In this document: piece by piece, positions 38,651 to 49,009 of the stretch
How positions within the stretch are numbered: position 1 is the stretch's first letter
How the letters are laid out: each line of letters starts with the position of its first letter
Assembly: GCF_000315915.1 (NCBI RefSeq)
Contig: NC_020190.1
Location: forward strand, 310,001 to 374,000
Direction of reading: 5' to 3'
Origin: Henningerozyma blattae CBS 6284
Taxonomy: Eukaryota; Ascomycota; Saccharomycetes; Saccharomycetales; Saccharomycetaceae
Length of the DNA: 64,000 bases
Made by a program: the position numbers and the translations under genes
Notes under the pieces: generated by a model
Seen by the model: only the letters and a program-made list of their open reading frames with translations
Database searches by the model: none
Told to the model about the DNA's origin: nothing

Positions 38651-39721
38651 ATGTCAGGCTTGGTAGAAATCAAACCAGAAATTTTACAATTTTCATCCCC
38701 ATTGACTGTTCAATCCACTGAATATGCTCAAATCACTAATAATTCTACCGAAACTATTGCATTCAAAGTTAAAACTACTGCTCCAAAATTCTATTGTGTT
38801 AGACCAAACGCTGCTTTAGTTAAGCCTGGTGAAACAATCGAAATCCAAATCATTCTATTAGGTTTGGCTGAAGAACCAACAGATGTTAATTTCAAATGTA
38901 AAGATAAATTCTTAGTCATCACCTTACCTGCTCCTTACGAGCTACCTGCAGATAAATCAGTCGCAGATATTTGGTCTGATTTAGAAACAGAATTCAAAGC
39001 TAAGTCAGTCTCCAAAAAGATTAAAGTCAAATTCGCAATAAACCCAAATATTCAACCTCCTGTAGCTCCTCAAGCTGCAAATGCTCCGGCTGTTATTTCT
39101 CCAGTTGCCGCTGCTGCTCCAGTTGCTGCTGCCGCTGCTCAAAATGCCGCTGCTCCAATTGCTGCCGCTCTTCCTGCTGCTGCCGCTGCCGCTGCTGCTC
39201 CAATTGCTGCCACTATTCCAGCACAAGTTGCCCCAGTAGTTGCTCCAATTGTATCTGCTGAAGTTCCATTACAACAAAATTATGAACAAATACCACAACC
39301 AGAAGTACAAAACAATTATTTAAATGAAACTATTAACGCCATTCCAGCTACAAATACTACTGCTTACGAACAAAGAGATCTATCCACTCAAGAACCACAG
39401 TACGAACAACAATACGAACAACAATACGAACAACAACAGCAACCACAACAACAATCATACGAACAACAATATGAACAACAACAAGAACCACAACAGGAAT
39501 CACAGCAAGAAGAAAAAGTTGTAGTTGATAATGATGATGATGAAACCGAACTTCCAAATAACTCATATTCAGAAGATGAACCAGTAGCAAACTCCACCAC
39601 TACTGGTGCTTCCAATTATGGTACTCCAATTACTCAAACCGAAAATGAAAGTGGTATTAACACCTCTTTATTAGCAGTGGTTGCTTTGATCGCTATCCTA
39701 TTGGGTTGGTTGTATTATTAA
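38651..39721 (+). CDS. SCS2: Scs2-type VAP protein with long Ala and Gln/Tyr-rich linker
   Basis: Scs2 is the ER VAP protein that binds FFAT-motif proteins and tethers the ER to the plasma membrane; it also anchors the repressor Opi1. The N-terminal MSP domain (about residues 1-125) is very close to S. cerevisiae: STEYAQITNNSTETIAFKVK, TAPKFYCVRPNAALVKPGET, FKCKDKFLVITLPAPYEL, SKKIKVKF. It is followed by an Ala-rich stretch (about 130-205) and a Gln/Glu/Tyr-rich stretch (YEQQYEQQYEQQQQPQQQ, about 245-290). The C-terminal tail anchor is SLLAVVALIAILLGWLYY. At 356 residues it is far longer than the 244 of S. cerevisiae, all in the linker. YER121W and GLO3 follow, as in S. cerevisiae. Confidence 0.95.
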   Translation: MSGLVEIKPEILQFSSPLTVQSTEYAQITNNSTETIAFKVKTTAPKFYCVRPNAALVKPGETIEIQIILLGLAEEPTDVNFKCKDKFLVITLPAPYELPADKSVADIWSDLETEFKAKSVSKKIKVKFAINPNIQPPVAPQAANAPAVISPVAAAAPVAAAAAQNAAAPIAAALPAAAAAAAAPIAATIPAQVAPVVAPIVSAEVPLQQNYEQIPQPEVQNNYLNETINAIPATNTTAYEQRDLSTQEPQYEQQYEQQYEQQQQPQQQSYEQQYEQQQEPQQESQQEEKVVVDNDDDETELPNNSYSEDEPVANSTTTGASNYGTPITQTENESGINTSLLAVVALIAILLGWLYY

Positions 39722-40265
39722 GACAATGTTATTAGTAAACGTTTTCTTTTCTTAATTTCTTTTTTACTTTTTTAAACGAAGAAAAACAAACAATTTTTTT
39801 CTTGAATTTCACTTTTCGATTTCATTTTTCTCTTTCATATTTGTTTTAGTACCTTATTACTCATAGCTTAAAACAATATACTGACTAAATAACTACAATA
39901 AATGAATTAACTTCGAAATACTTACTTCACTACGTGTTCAATCTTTGATATTATTTCTTTTTCTATGTCCGTTATTGTATTTTTATTGCATATACATCTA
40001 TATATATCACCATAATATATATAGATATATAAATATTACTACTATACCTGCTATTAATTATTATACTTTTGTGATATTTAATACATTTTAAAATTTAAAA
40101 AATATTTTAATTTTTAGTCTGCATAAATTCATTTCAAAAAAAGAAAAAAACTTAATAGGAATTTCATACACCATAACAACTAAAAAGTAGAAATTCAAAA
40201 ATATACAAATATATCTTTATAACATACCTATCTGCAAATAAAAAGCATTTCAGATTTATTCATAA
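39722..40265. other. SCS2 downstream region
   Basis: About 540 bp of AT-rich sequence after SCS2 with TATATA runs near 40000-40030. No gene or named element was seen. Confidence 0.55.
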
Positions 40266-40322
40266 TGTAACAATTTTAAGCTTTGCCACTCCCAGTAGCA
40301 TACACGTGACTAACGTAGCTCA
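40266..40322 (-). repeat. Truncated copy of the TGAGCTACG LTR-like element
   Basis: On the minus strand this reads TGAGCTACGTTAGTCACGTG then CTACTGGGAGTGGCAAAGC and ends ATTGTTACA. The two ends match the two ends of a 345-bp element at 54454-54798, with the interior missing. It lies just beyond the 3' end of the tRNA-Val gene. TG...CA ends and the tRNA-side location suggest an LTR remnant, but no open reading frame or clear target-site duplication supports this. Confidence 0.6.
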
Positions 40323-40341
40323 TTAAAATTTTTATAAAAAA

Positions 40342-40415
40342 TGATTTCGCCCAGGATCGAACTGGGGACGTTCTGCGTGTTAAGCAGATGCCATAACCAA
40401 CTAGACCACGAAACC
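40342..40415 (-). tRNA. tRNA-Val (AAC)
   Basis: The complement folds as a 74-nt tRNA: acceptor GGTTTCG pairs with CGAAATC, the D arm contains GTGGTCTAGTTGGTTATGGC, the anticodon loop is CTTAACAC with anticodon AAC (complement 40379-40381), and the T arm is CCCAGTTCGATCCTGGG. It is almost identical to the S. cerevisiae tRNA-Val(AAC) gene. No intron. A T6 run follows the 3' end as a pol III terminator (complement of 40335-40341). Confidence 0.98.
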
Positions 40416-40444
40416 ACAATTTTATTAAAATTTATTTTATAGTG

Positions 40445-40500
40445 ATCTGACTGGTATTTTACAGATGACTATACAGTATTTTACAGATGACTATAACCCT
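40445..40500. repeat. Short tandem repeat upstream of tRNA-Val
   Basis: TATTTTACAGATGACTATA occurs twice in tandem with one small change, 30-85 bp upstream of the tRNA-Val gene, in the zone where Ty-like elements commonly insert. No function is known. Confidence 0.7.
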
Positions 40501-40732
40501 GATTATTCTTATAACTATAACTTACTTATCTTATTCTGTGTAATTCTATATAGATGCCTCATGAGCATCGCTTTATATACAAGCGAGTTTACGCGTCGCA
40601 ACATGTTGATGCGAACGTCTCTGATTTAGTTAGGGCTTGTAAGCTTCTAACCCTTGACACAGTGTACTGACAGTATCACTATGTTACAATTCTGTTGTAA
40701 ATCAACTTAGGAGTACGAGACACTTAAATAGT

Positions 40733-40950
40733 TGCTGGAATATGATTATATCATTTTCTATTAAATGGTAAAATACTTTTATCACGTGGCTTATTGTTTA
40801 AAATGTGTTTTTTCTTTTTATATCGAAAACTTCTATTTAAGAAATATATTCATTTTAGTTATAGTATTTACTATATATGTCTAAATAAAGTAATCGTCTT
40901 TACATCTTAAACACTGTATTACAATGTCTAACTCTCTTGAATCCCAGTAC
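40733..40950 (+). repeat. 218-bp LTR-like repeat, copy A
   Basis: Begins TGCTGGAATATG and ends GAATCCCAGTAC. It is nearly identical to the reverse complement of 55246-55463, with only scattered single-base differences. It contains a TATA-like CTATTTAAG and a CACGTG core. The TGCTGG start recalls Ty1/copia LTRs of yeast (TGTTGG), and the partly complementary end (CCCAGTA) fits an LTR. The copy lies 318 bp upstream of tRNA-Val. No internal retrotransposon genes are present, so it would be a solo LTR. Confidence 0.75.
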
Positions 40951-42355
40951 CCTTTTCTTTTTCCTTGATGTATCCCGTTATCTTTATGGGGTAACCTTGG
41001 TAATTTTTATCTACTGCAAAATTAAGGGTTTTCCGTTAATATCAGGTGAAATAATAAGAACTCCTTGCAATGGAAAATAGCTCGGATAGAATGAAAATTT
41101 AAGCATCTATCCATATGGTATAACTTACTATATTGTGCAAGAATAATCATTACACCATATAGACTTTAAAAAGGATCAATAAAGGGTAAAAACACGAATA
41201 TTATTATAGAAATACCGTATTAATTATTGATGGGATACCACTTTCTGAAAAAACAAAGAAATACTTTCAAGTGAATTTTTTTTAAGGGGCATTACTCTCT
41301 AAATTACTCTTCTCAATATTCTCACTACACAAGTGTCTGGGTGGTCATCACCATTGGAATTTTCTTGTCATGCTTGTGAAAAGATAAGATCAAAAAAGGA
41401 ACTTTATTTATTAATTAAAATTTCGGTTTAAACCTGAGGTGTAAATCTCGTAAGTTTTTGGCCGATTGTAATAGAATTTCTCTTATTAAAATGCCAAATA
41501 CACGTTAATGCTGCTATTTTTATCTCTAGGCCATTTTCATAATAAAACTTTAGAGTGGATGACTCAGTTGATGTGTTATCTTAATTTCTTACTCAGTAAG
41601 CAATTTATTGCTTTTTATGGGGATTTCTTCAATATTTACTATGAACACAAGTTGAGAATATCCAATTAATAACTTCTAGAAATGTTTGAATATCCTAAGA
41701 TTCCCTGACTCATTGTTTCCAAAGTACACCACCTAACCAGGGTTCATTACTACTGTTATTTTTCTCTAATTTAATTTGATTCCACATTACTTCTTTCGTG
41801 ATGCTTTAATTTCTTGTTTACAGTTTTTTTCTTCTTTTACAGACAAAATTTGAAACTACAGAGAGATAAACCTTTATTAAATAATCAAAATTTTACTATA
41901 TCATTTCTTTTTCTTGTGTATGAATGCATATCCTGACTCCCATTGCTCCGTGGAAAACCATCTTTGTTCCACCACTTCCAAATTTTATATTGAGATAGTT
42001 GTACCTTCACGACACATATAAACATTCAACATAGATTTCTAATGAGTCAGTCTTGTTTACAATATTGATGATCTTTGAAGTATTTGAATTATATAAATAC
42101 TGTATTGAACCGAAATAAAATTCCATTCAGAATATTATTGGTTTCTTCTGGAAGGGAAAGTCCCCCCTTCTCTATTCATTTCATGTTAACAATCTCAAGC
42201 AAAATCGTTAAACAAAAAATTTAAAAGCACAAACATTATTTTCATTTTTTAAAATATTAAAAGTTACAATAAAGGAAGATCATCGTATTATCCTTCAAAA
42301 AAAAAATAGCATTAATCATTACAAGAAAACAATTCCTCTAATAAAAAAATAAACA
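40951..42355. other. Gene-free stretch upstream of the YER121W homologue
   Basis: About 1.4 kb of AT-rich sequence. It holds the upstream region of the small gene that follows. An AAGTCCCCCCTTC patch at about 42161-42173 contains a CCCCT stress-response-type core. No ORF of interest was seen. Confidence 0.5.
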
Positions 42356-42730
42356 ATGAGTTACCCCTCATCTACAGAATATTACTTTTACTTTAATTCA
42401 AATCATACTACCTCAAAAAAAGATTCTTTAATTAGCCAACAGAACAGAATCTTTAGATGTAATCATTATAGTGATGAATCAGATATGATTAATATGGTTA
42501 CCACCAATGATGCTGATGGGTTTGGTAATATCGTTAACGTTGGAATCACTAATAGAGATATTATTACATCATTATCTGCTTTACAACAATTTAATTCGAA
42601 GAAGAGACCCATGGATTTCAACAACAATTCTACAACATTAATCTGCAATAATACGGATAGCATTTCAACCAACGATGACAATTGCAATTGTATTCCCAAG
42701 AGAAGAAAAATTGCAACATATTCAGGCTGA
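42356..42730 (+). CDS. Small uncharacterized protein, YER121W homologue by position
   Basis: A 124-residue frame with an ATG start lies between SCS2 and GLO3 in the same orientations as S. cerevisiae YER120W-YER121W-YER122C, so it is most likely the counterpart of the uncharacterized YER121W. It shows no known domain. Visible features are a Tyr/Ser/Asn-rich start (SSTEYYFYFNSNHTT), a conserved-looking centre DADGFGNIVNVGITNRDIIT, and a basic nuclear-localization-like cluster near the end (PKRRKIATYSG). Composition is normal for the window. I assign no function. Confidence 0.7.
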   Translation: MSYPSSTEYYFYFNSNHTTSKKDSLISQQNRIFRCNHYSDESDMINMVTTNDADGFGNIVNVGITNRDIITSLSALQQFNSKKRPMDFNNNSTTLICNNTDSISTNDDNCNCIPKRRKIATYSG

Positions 42731-43214
42731 ACTTTTTTTAAATGTGGCTCATACCTTTAGTAGTTACTGGATTAACAACAAAATATATCGCCTTTTTCCC
42801 ACACTCCTTGCATTAATTTAATTTTCCTACTATTAATAACATTCAACTATAGATTTATATAATTGCACTATGTTTTTCATTGCATTTATACCATTACATT
42901 TTTTACATTCCTTTAGATAAATATATATACTCATACACACACATTCATACATATACATATATATATATATATATATTTATATGTATGTATGTATGTACGT
43001 ATTAAAGTCGCATTTATTTATTTATTTTGTTTGTTTGTTACACCTACCAATGTGTATATATAAAAGAATATTTATACATCCATTTTGTATTCAGCATCAT
43101 CCAGATGCTCAGATATATATAAAACACTATCTATACAAAATATTAAACCCGAATTAATGAAATAATAATAAATAAATTAAATAAAAAAATATAAACAACT
43201 CTTGCTGAATAATT
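42731..43214. repeat. Microsatellite-rich spacer between convergent genes
   Basis: Contains a TA run (about 42953-42976), GTAT tetranucleotide repeats (about 42980-43000), ATTT repeats (about 43010-43025) and TTTG repeats (about 43024-43036). Both flanking genes end here, so it holds two terminators. Confidence 0.75.
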
Positions 43215-44744
43215 TCATTTTTGCATATACGAGTTCCAATACTCAGCTATTCTTGCTTTACCAACTTCATATTTTTCTTTTAGATTTGCTACTTCTTCTT
43301 GGTTGATATAATCGTTAATATCAACATAACCATTATTTACTATAGTCTCCTTAATTGAACTTAACCCATTGCTCAATTTACTCGAATAAACATCATAGTT
43401 TATATAAGAAGATTTTGCATTCATATTGTTAACATTGTCCTTTTCATCTCTACCAAAATACATATCTGATGAAATAGAACTTGCATTAATGAATTCAGTT
43501 TTTCTTTGATTAAACTCATCGTTATCAGCAGCATTATTACAATTAAATAATTGGTCTGAGGATATGCATTTTTGATCTCCATATCTTTCAACAAGTTTAC
43601 CAGAATAATTATCATTTCTTGGTGTTGATTGATTGTTTTGTTCTTCAATATTATTTCGCGTCATACCAAAACCTAATTTTTGAATGTGTTTTTCAGAATT
43701 TGAATAGGTATTATTCTTTGAATTGTCTTTTGTAGTTTCTAAAGTATGAGTATATCCTTGTGATAATTCTGTGTCATGCTCATTAAATGAAGTTTCTTTA
43801 TACTCCGTATTATTATATAGAGATAACGATTCTAAAGTCTTGTGGGTATTTAAATATGAATTGGTTTTATTAATCTCGTCTTCTTTCGAAGCATCTTCTT
43901 CAAATTGATTAAATAATTCAGTTGCACTATCTTTATCTAATTTTTTAGAAGTTAACTTTTTAGGCTTCCTTGTGGAAGAGAGAATCGAATGCTTTTTCAA
44001 TTTAGCATCGCCTTTATTATTACTTGAGATTGAAGATGAAGTAGTTCTTCTTGTAATTGATACAGGCTTTGTCATAGATTCATCAGACTTGTTATTTTTA
44101 GCTAAAACATTAGATAAAGATGGTTCTTTTTTTATACTTGGTTTCTGCCAATTTGAAAAAAAATCATCCACAATTGGAGTTGTAGGTGTTGCATCCAGCA
44201 TTGGTGTAGTTGGAGAAAGATTGCCTTCAGAATCGTTTAAAGATGTATTACTACCACCACTTTCAATAGTAGAAGTCGTAGTGTTTGCAGAAGTAGTAAG
44301 TGACGAACTTTCCAACACAATGGTATCAGGATATTCTTGCTTGTCCTGTAATGACAATTCATCTAGATACTTCTTCCATTTTAGAGCAACACTTGAAGTA
44401 TATTTGGAACGAGGATCCATGTTTAAATATCTAGAGCCATTATTCTTGATGAAAAACTCGCGTACTTTATGATTATCAGAAAATTTAAACCTTCTTAAAT
44501 TTTCAATAGTCCATTTATCTAAATTAGTTGATTGAACAAAGGTTATATGAACTCCTAAGTTTCTATGAATACCTGAACATTGAATACAAACTAATACACC
44601 GAATGGGACCGATGTCCATGTAGGATTTTTAGAACCACAATCAAAGCAGACTCTATTATCTGGATTTTTATTTACACTAGTAAATACATCCTTTGTCAAT
44701 TGTTTTGACGCATAAGCTGAACTAGTACTAATATATTCTGACAT
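43215..44744 (-). CDS. GLO3: Glo3-type Arf GTPase-activating protein
   Basis: Glo3 is the Arf1 GAP of COPI-coated vesicles in Golgi-to-ER retrograde transport. The 509-residue protein (493 in S. cerevisiae) has the ArfGAP zinc finger C33-X2-C36-X16-C53-X2-C56 in VCFDCGSKNPTWTSVPFGV, and the catalytic arginine at about residue 61 (IHRNLGVHITFVQS). The middle is a Ser/Thr-rich BoCCS-like region with KKHSILSSTRKPKKLTSKK. The C-terminal GRM features are LGFGMT, ERYGDQKCISSDQLF and ISSDMYFG, ending in an amphipathic GKARIAEYWNSYM. All are Glo3 hallmarks. Position after SCS2 and YER121W fits YER122C. Confidence 0.95.
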   Translation of the reverse strand: MSEYISTSSAYASKQLTKDVFTSVNKNPDNRVCFDCGSKNPTWTSVPFGVLVCIQCSGIHRNLGVHITFVQSTNLDKWTIENLRRFKFSDNHKVREFFIKNNGSRYLNMDPRSKYTSSVALKWKKYLDELSLQDKQEYPDTIVLESSSLTTSANTTTSTIESGGSNTSLNDSEGNLSPTTPMLDATPTTPIVDDFFSNWQKPSIKKEPSLSNVLAKNNKSDESMTKPVSITRRTTSSSISSNNKGDAKLKKHSILSSTRKPKKLTSKKLDKDSATELFNQFEEDASKEDEINKTNSYLNTHKTLESLSLYNNTEYKETSFNEHDTELSQGYTHTLETTKDNSKNNTYSNSEKHIQKLGFGMTRNNIEEQNNQSTPRNDNYSGKLVERYGDQKCISSDQLFNCNNAADNDEFNQRKTEFINASSISSDMYFGRDEKDNVNNMNAKSSYINYDVYSSKLSNGLSSIKETIVNNGYVDINDYINQEEVANLKEKYEVGKARIAEYWNSYMQK

Positions 44745-45384
44745 AGAATGTGATGGCGATGTCTGATCTAAACGTCCTTTAAATTTATAGAATTTAAAGC
44801 TTAAAGTTTAATCAAGAGTGGTAAGATAATTTCCTCAGTGCTTATATATAACCTGACTAATAAAAACCATAATATTTATTTAGAGAGTTGAACATCTTGG
44901 GTTTTGTGTAAAATGCAATAATACAAATTACTTCTCCAGAGAAGAGAATAAATAACAGCAATTAACAATCCCATTAAAAGTCAACACAATTATGACTTTG
45001 ATAGAAGTAGTAAAAACAAAAAAAAATAATGATAAAAACGTGTAAAAAGAAACCAAATAACGAAAATAAAAATTTTCCATATGCATTTTGTAGTAATAAT
45101 TCTAGACTGAGTTTGCCATAAGGAACCTATTGGATCATAAAACTTCTCCGAAGTGGACACATCAACCGGTCCGACTCAATTAAAGTCAAGTTCAATTAAC
45201 CTATTTTCTCAATTTTAGACTCAGCTTGTGACTATTTTGTCTCATGCAATTTTGGTTCTAGGCTACCATCAATTTTTCACTAACTCAAACTGAAAAGGAA
45301 AAAAGGGACCGGATTCTGCCGACTCTGGGTTGCGACCCGCAAACCCTAGGGCTACGAAAGTAAAGGGTTTATAGATAGACCTTA
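44745..45384. other. GLO3 upstream region with a GC-richer patch
   Basis: 640 bp between the GLO3 start and the stop of the next gene. It is AT-rich except for about 45150-45365, which is markedly GC-richer. That patch contains a CGG-N6-CCG pair (45310-45321, Zn2Cys6-factor type) and GGTTGCGACCCGCAAACCC. No gene was seen. Confidence 0.5.
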
Positions 45385-46122
45385 CTACATAATATTCAAT
45401 TTGCTCAGATACTTGAACCATTTGGGTTCGACTAGTATACATGTAGCCTTAGCAAAAACAGATCCTCTCTCTGATTCGAGGCCTACTAGTAGTAGTTTTC
45501 TTGGCAGTGTCTCTAAAGTCCCATCAATTACCACTTTACGACCTTTCTTTTCGACTACTTCTGCCCGTAAGATAATTGTAGAATCAATGGGGATATCCTT
45601 TAAAAAATCTAATTCCAGCTTTGCTGTAACTCCTCTTTTATTGGGAAGACTTGGGAATCCACAATAACAAAGAGCCTCATCCAACAACAATGCCAAAACA
45701 CCTTTATGGACTTGGCCTTTTTCATTCCCAAGACTCTTACCTAAATGATAAAATACAACAATCTTACCTTCTACTGGGTCTGAAAATATCACTGGATCGA
45801 TCTCTAACTTCCCAGGCCCAAACAATTGACCCTGGCCTACATGAAAAGGTCTATGAGTATCCGGTATTTGATTACTTTGGAAATCTTGTTCTACACTTGA
45901 ATCATGTAAAAGACGTTGGTAGAATTTGGAGTGAGATATTTTTTGTAGGATATCGTATCTTTGTTGAAAAAGATTTTCGGAATCCTTAGTAACTGCCAAA
46001 GAATCGTGTAACGTCATTGATCCAGCTTCATCAGGCCAAGCTTTCATGAAAGTTAAAATACCTAATGAAAACCCAGCTGTCGGCAATATAATACCTCTAT
46101 TAATTAATTTAAATATACTCAT
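45385..46122 (-). CDS. Fmp10/Mrx3-type mitochondrial hotdog-fold protein
   Basis: The S. cerevisiae pair FMP10 (YER182W) and MRX3 (YBL095W) encode mitochondrial proteins with thioesterase-superfamily (hotdog) folds of unknown reaction. The first ATG is at 46120-46122 (MSIFKLINRGIILPTAGFSL), 245 residues. An N-terminal hydrophobic segment is followed by a KAWPDEAGS motif. A hotdog-like core contains LGKSLGNEKGQVHKGVLALL, LDEALCYCGFPSLPNKRGVT and LELDFLKDIPIDSTIILRAE, with GRKVVIDGTLE near the end. The HKGVLALLLDEAL stretch is the usual hotdog helix. Neighbouring BRN1 (YBL097W) in the same direction suggests the MRX3 position. Substrate unknown. Confidence 0.85.
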   Translation of the reverse strand: MSIFKLINRGIILPTAGFSLGILTFMKAWPDEAGSMTLHDSLAVTKDSENLFQQRYDILQKISHSKFYQRLLHDSSVEQDFQSNQIPDTHRPFHVGQGQLFGPGKLEIDPVIFSDPVEGKIVVFYHLGKSLGNEKGQVHKGVLALLLDEALCYCGFPSLPNKRGVTAKLELDFLKDIPIDSTIILRAEVVEKKGRKVVIDGTLETLPRKLLLVGLESERGSVFAKATCILVEPKWFKYLSKLNIM

Positions 46123-46381
46123 AGTGATTGCTAAAGAAATGGTGACCGACACTGCTTTAAACAAAGAATGCTAAATTTTCTTAGTTTTACATGATTTTTC
46201 TCTTATAAAAACGATTTACATCTAAATCTCGAATCTCTCGGCTCACACCAATCGGTGATAAGAAAATTGTAAAAACCGGAAACAACATTATAGCAATGCA
46301 ATTAGGGTAGTAGTTAAAACTGAATGCTATAAAGAGTATTAATATATAAACTTTATTTAAACTTTAGTTAGATTCAATTGG

Positions 46382-49009
46382 TTATGTCTTAATATGATAC
46401 TCAACAATTAAATCTTCAAAATTTTCTGCATTATTAATTTTTAGTCCATGCTCATTGGCAAGATGTAATAAACAGATGAAACAAAAACTAGTAGATAAAT
46501 CATTTCTCAATTGAGGTGGATACATCTTACTGATTTCATATGTAATTTCTGTAAATTTAATAATTATTGTGTTGCCGTTTGAATGGGTATTATTAGTTGT
46601 ATTTGAATTATCATTACTTTCTTCCTCCATATCTTTTTTATTTGTCTCCTTTAAAGATTTCTTATTTCGAACAATCTTATGTATTGATTTCCAAAGATTA
46701 TTTTTCAATTTTCTAACATCCACTTTTTTCGAAACCCTAGAATATGCAACTTTATTGGATTCCAATTGTGAAGGTTGAAATTTTTCATCAGCAACTAGTT
46801 CAGTATCCTTATTTATCTGTGGTAAACTATTATCACTTTCATCCATCATTCCCAAACCACCACTTCCAATATCATCAACAAAAGCTTGATTGAAATCGAT
46901 CCCATTATCATTTTCGTCAAATGGATTATGAGGATCTTTGGATATGATATCCGTTCCATTAATAAATTTCTCTTTATCAAGAAGTGCTTGTTCTTTATCT
47001 TTATATTCTTGCGCCCAAAATTGTTCATCTGCCATGGCAGGTACGTCATTCGGTATTTCGTTATTATGATCATCTTTACTGTTATATTCGTTTAAATCTG
47101 CAGAGGATAAATTATATCTTCCAATGTCTTCTATAAATCGTGAATCATTTTCAACAATCTCATTAGATGGTTGCTGTTGTTGCTGTTGCTGTTCTAATTT
47201 CTTTGTAGTAAACACTTTAATCTTTTGTTTTGGTTTAATGAAAAGGTTTGTAATTCTATCAGTAGTAAAATGATGATCATCAGGTAATAAGAAACAAGAT
47301 TTATTGATCCTTTGTTTTTGAGGTATTTCAATTTGTTTTGGTTGTCTTGTAACAAATATTTTGTCTTCTAAATTATCATCGATATCAAAAAAATCAATTT
47401 CTTCAAATTGTTTTTTCTTGGTAGATCTAGCCGTAGATGCATTAGAGCCTGTAAGTTGATTTGTAGAACCATTTGCATCCTCTACTATTGCATTCAATTT
47501 TGAATTTGAATTCGAATTGTTTTTCAAAATCGTTTGCTTAATATTAGTGACTTTCCAATGCTCTCTCCCACGCCAAGTCTTTTTCAAAGTTTCATCGAAA
47601 TATGCCATTAGATCTTGTTCAAACACATTTGTCATACTTGTGATCACATCAGAAGGCTTAGAAACAATCGAAGTGTTTGCTATATTACTAATCCCAGTTT
47701 GATTTTGCTGTTCATCTATATCGTCTTGAGGATTATCCATTCCAATATCAACGTCATCATCAACACCATCATCATCATAATCGTTAAAGTTTTTTTCATC
47801 TACATCATGGAAATCATTTGGATCTGGGATGGCATCATTCAATTCCTTTTCACTTAAGAAATTATCATAATTTTCATGAGGTGAAGTAGCATGTGTATCA
47901 ACTGGTTTTGTATTATTATAATTAATGTTATTGATAAAATTTTTCACTCTAGAAGTATCATTGATTGTATCTCTCAAGTTTTGGATGGAGGAAGAGATTT
48001 CACAAGTATTGATCATATTAAAATTCAAATAATCCATACCCAATTGTAAGATTTCATCTTGTATGAAGTTCTCTGTAGTATCACCTATACTTTCATCCAA
48101 AATGAAACTTTTACTCGTTATATTTGAATGAGAAGTATCATTTATGACACTTGAATGTGAGTCTATTTGGTCAGATTTATTCATAATCTTACTCAACTCT
48201 GCTTCTTCCAATTCTTGTTCCTTCTTTATAGTTAGATCCTTTGGAGTTGTCGAGGTCAAATCTGTCATGGAAGCATCAAAAATGATTCTTGCGTATTTAT
48301 TAATATTCAATGTATTTAATAAAAGACTCTTTGACCCACCTTCATCAAAATTAACCAGGGCCCGTTTGAACAATGGATCGATATTCAACTCTTTATCTAA
48401 TTCTTTCAACTTGATCTGGTTAAACTCTACTAATGTGGTCTCCAACATACGATTATGAGTTCTTCTCTTTGTGTTAACTATTTCATTCTCTGTGGCAATA
48501 ATTAAACCTGTAGTTGGATCAATTCGTATATTATCATCATCGTCATCATCATCATCATCATTATTATTACTATTATTATTGCGATTATCATCACCTCCAC
48601 CATTTCTAGCGCCCCTTGTTGTATTATCGGTTGAATTAGATGTACCATTCGAATTACCATTCTTAGTTGCTGCATTTTCCTTTTCTTTATTTCTTTGTGC
48701 TAAACCACTAAGCAATTTCCCAGTCTCATTACTCACTGAATCTACTCTTGATGAATAAATCTTGACACAACCATCCAAAGTTGCCGAGGCCTTTTGAAAA
48801 TTGATATTATTTTCTGAATCCTTTAATAGATTTAAATCATAAAAGTAATCGATCAACGCGAAATTCCAAGAGTTTCTCGAATTGATCTTATTATCGGTGG
48901 ACATCCTCAACCATTCATCAAAATTCGCTTGCACAGTAGCCATGTTGGTATCTGTGAGTATGTCTATATCATTATCTCCACCATCTTGTGAGAACTGTAG
49001 TCGTTGCAT
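46382..49009 (-). CDS. BRN1: Brn1 condensin kleisin subunit
   Basis: Brn1 (CAP-H) is the kleisin of the condensin complex and bridges Smc2 and Smc4. The protein has 875 residues (754 in S. cerevisiae). The N-terminal kleisin region contains WLRMSTDNKINSRNSWNFAL, IDYFYDLNLL, FQKASATLDGCVKIYSSRVD, and LSGLAQ. A low-complexity insert with Asn and poly-Asp runs (about 140-170) explains part of the extra length. The C-terminal winged-helix part includes NLWKSIHKIV and FCFICLLHLANEHGL. Other family segments are FFDIDDNLEDKIF, SCFLLPDDHHFTTDRITNLF and EQFWAQEYKDKE. It is divergent from YME1 across about 530 bp. Confidence 0.94.
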   Translation of the reverse strand: MQRLQFSQDGGDNDIDILTDTNMATVQANFDEWLRMSTDNKINSRNSWNFALIDYFYDLNLLKDSENNINFQKASATLDGCVKIYSSRVDSVSNETGKLLSGLAQRNKEKENAATKNGNSNGTSNSTDNTTRGARNGGGDDNRNNNSNNNDDDDDDDDDNIRIDPTTGLIIATENEIVNTKRRTHNRMLETTLVEFNQIKLKELDKELNIDPLFKRALVNFDEGGSKSLLLNTLNINKYARIIFDASMTDLTSTTPKDLTIKKEQELEEAELSKIMNKSDQIDSHSSVINDTSHSNITSKSFILDESIGDTTENFIQDEILQLGMDYLNFNMINTCEISSSIQNLRDTINDTSRVKNFINNINYNNTKPVDTHATSPHENYDNFLSEKELNDAIPDPNDFHDVDEKNFNDYDDDGVDDDVDIGMDNPQDDIDEQQNQTGISNIANTSIVSKPSDVITSMTNVFEQDLMAYFDETLKKTWRGREHWKVTNIKQTILKNNSNSNSKLNAIVEDANGSTNQLTGSNASTARSTKKKQFEEIDFFDIDDNLEDKIFVTRQPKQIEIPQKQRINKSCFLLPDDHHFTTDRITNLFIKPKQKIKVFTTKKLEQQQQQQQPSNEIVENDSRFIEDIGRYNLSSADLNEYNSKDDHNNEIPNDVPAMADEQFWAQEYKDKEQALLDKEKFINGTDIISKDPHNPFDENDNGIDFNQAFVDDIGSGGLGMMDESDNSLPQINKDTELVADEKFQPSQLESNKVAYSRVSKKVDVRKLKNNLWKSIHKIVRNKKSLKETNKKDMEEESNDNSNTTNNTHSNGNTIIIKFTEITYEISKMYPPQLRNDLSTSFCFICLLHLANEHGLKINNAENFEDLIVEYHIKT

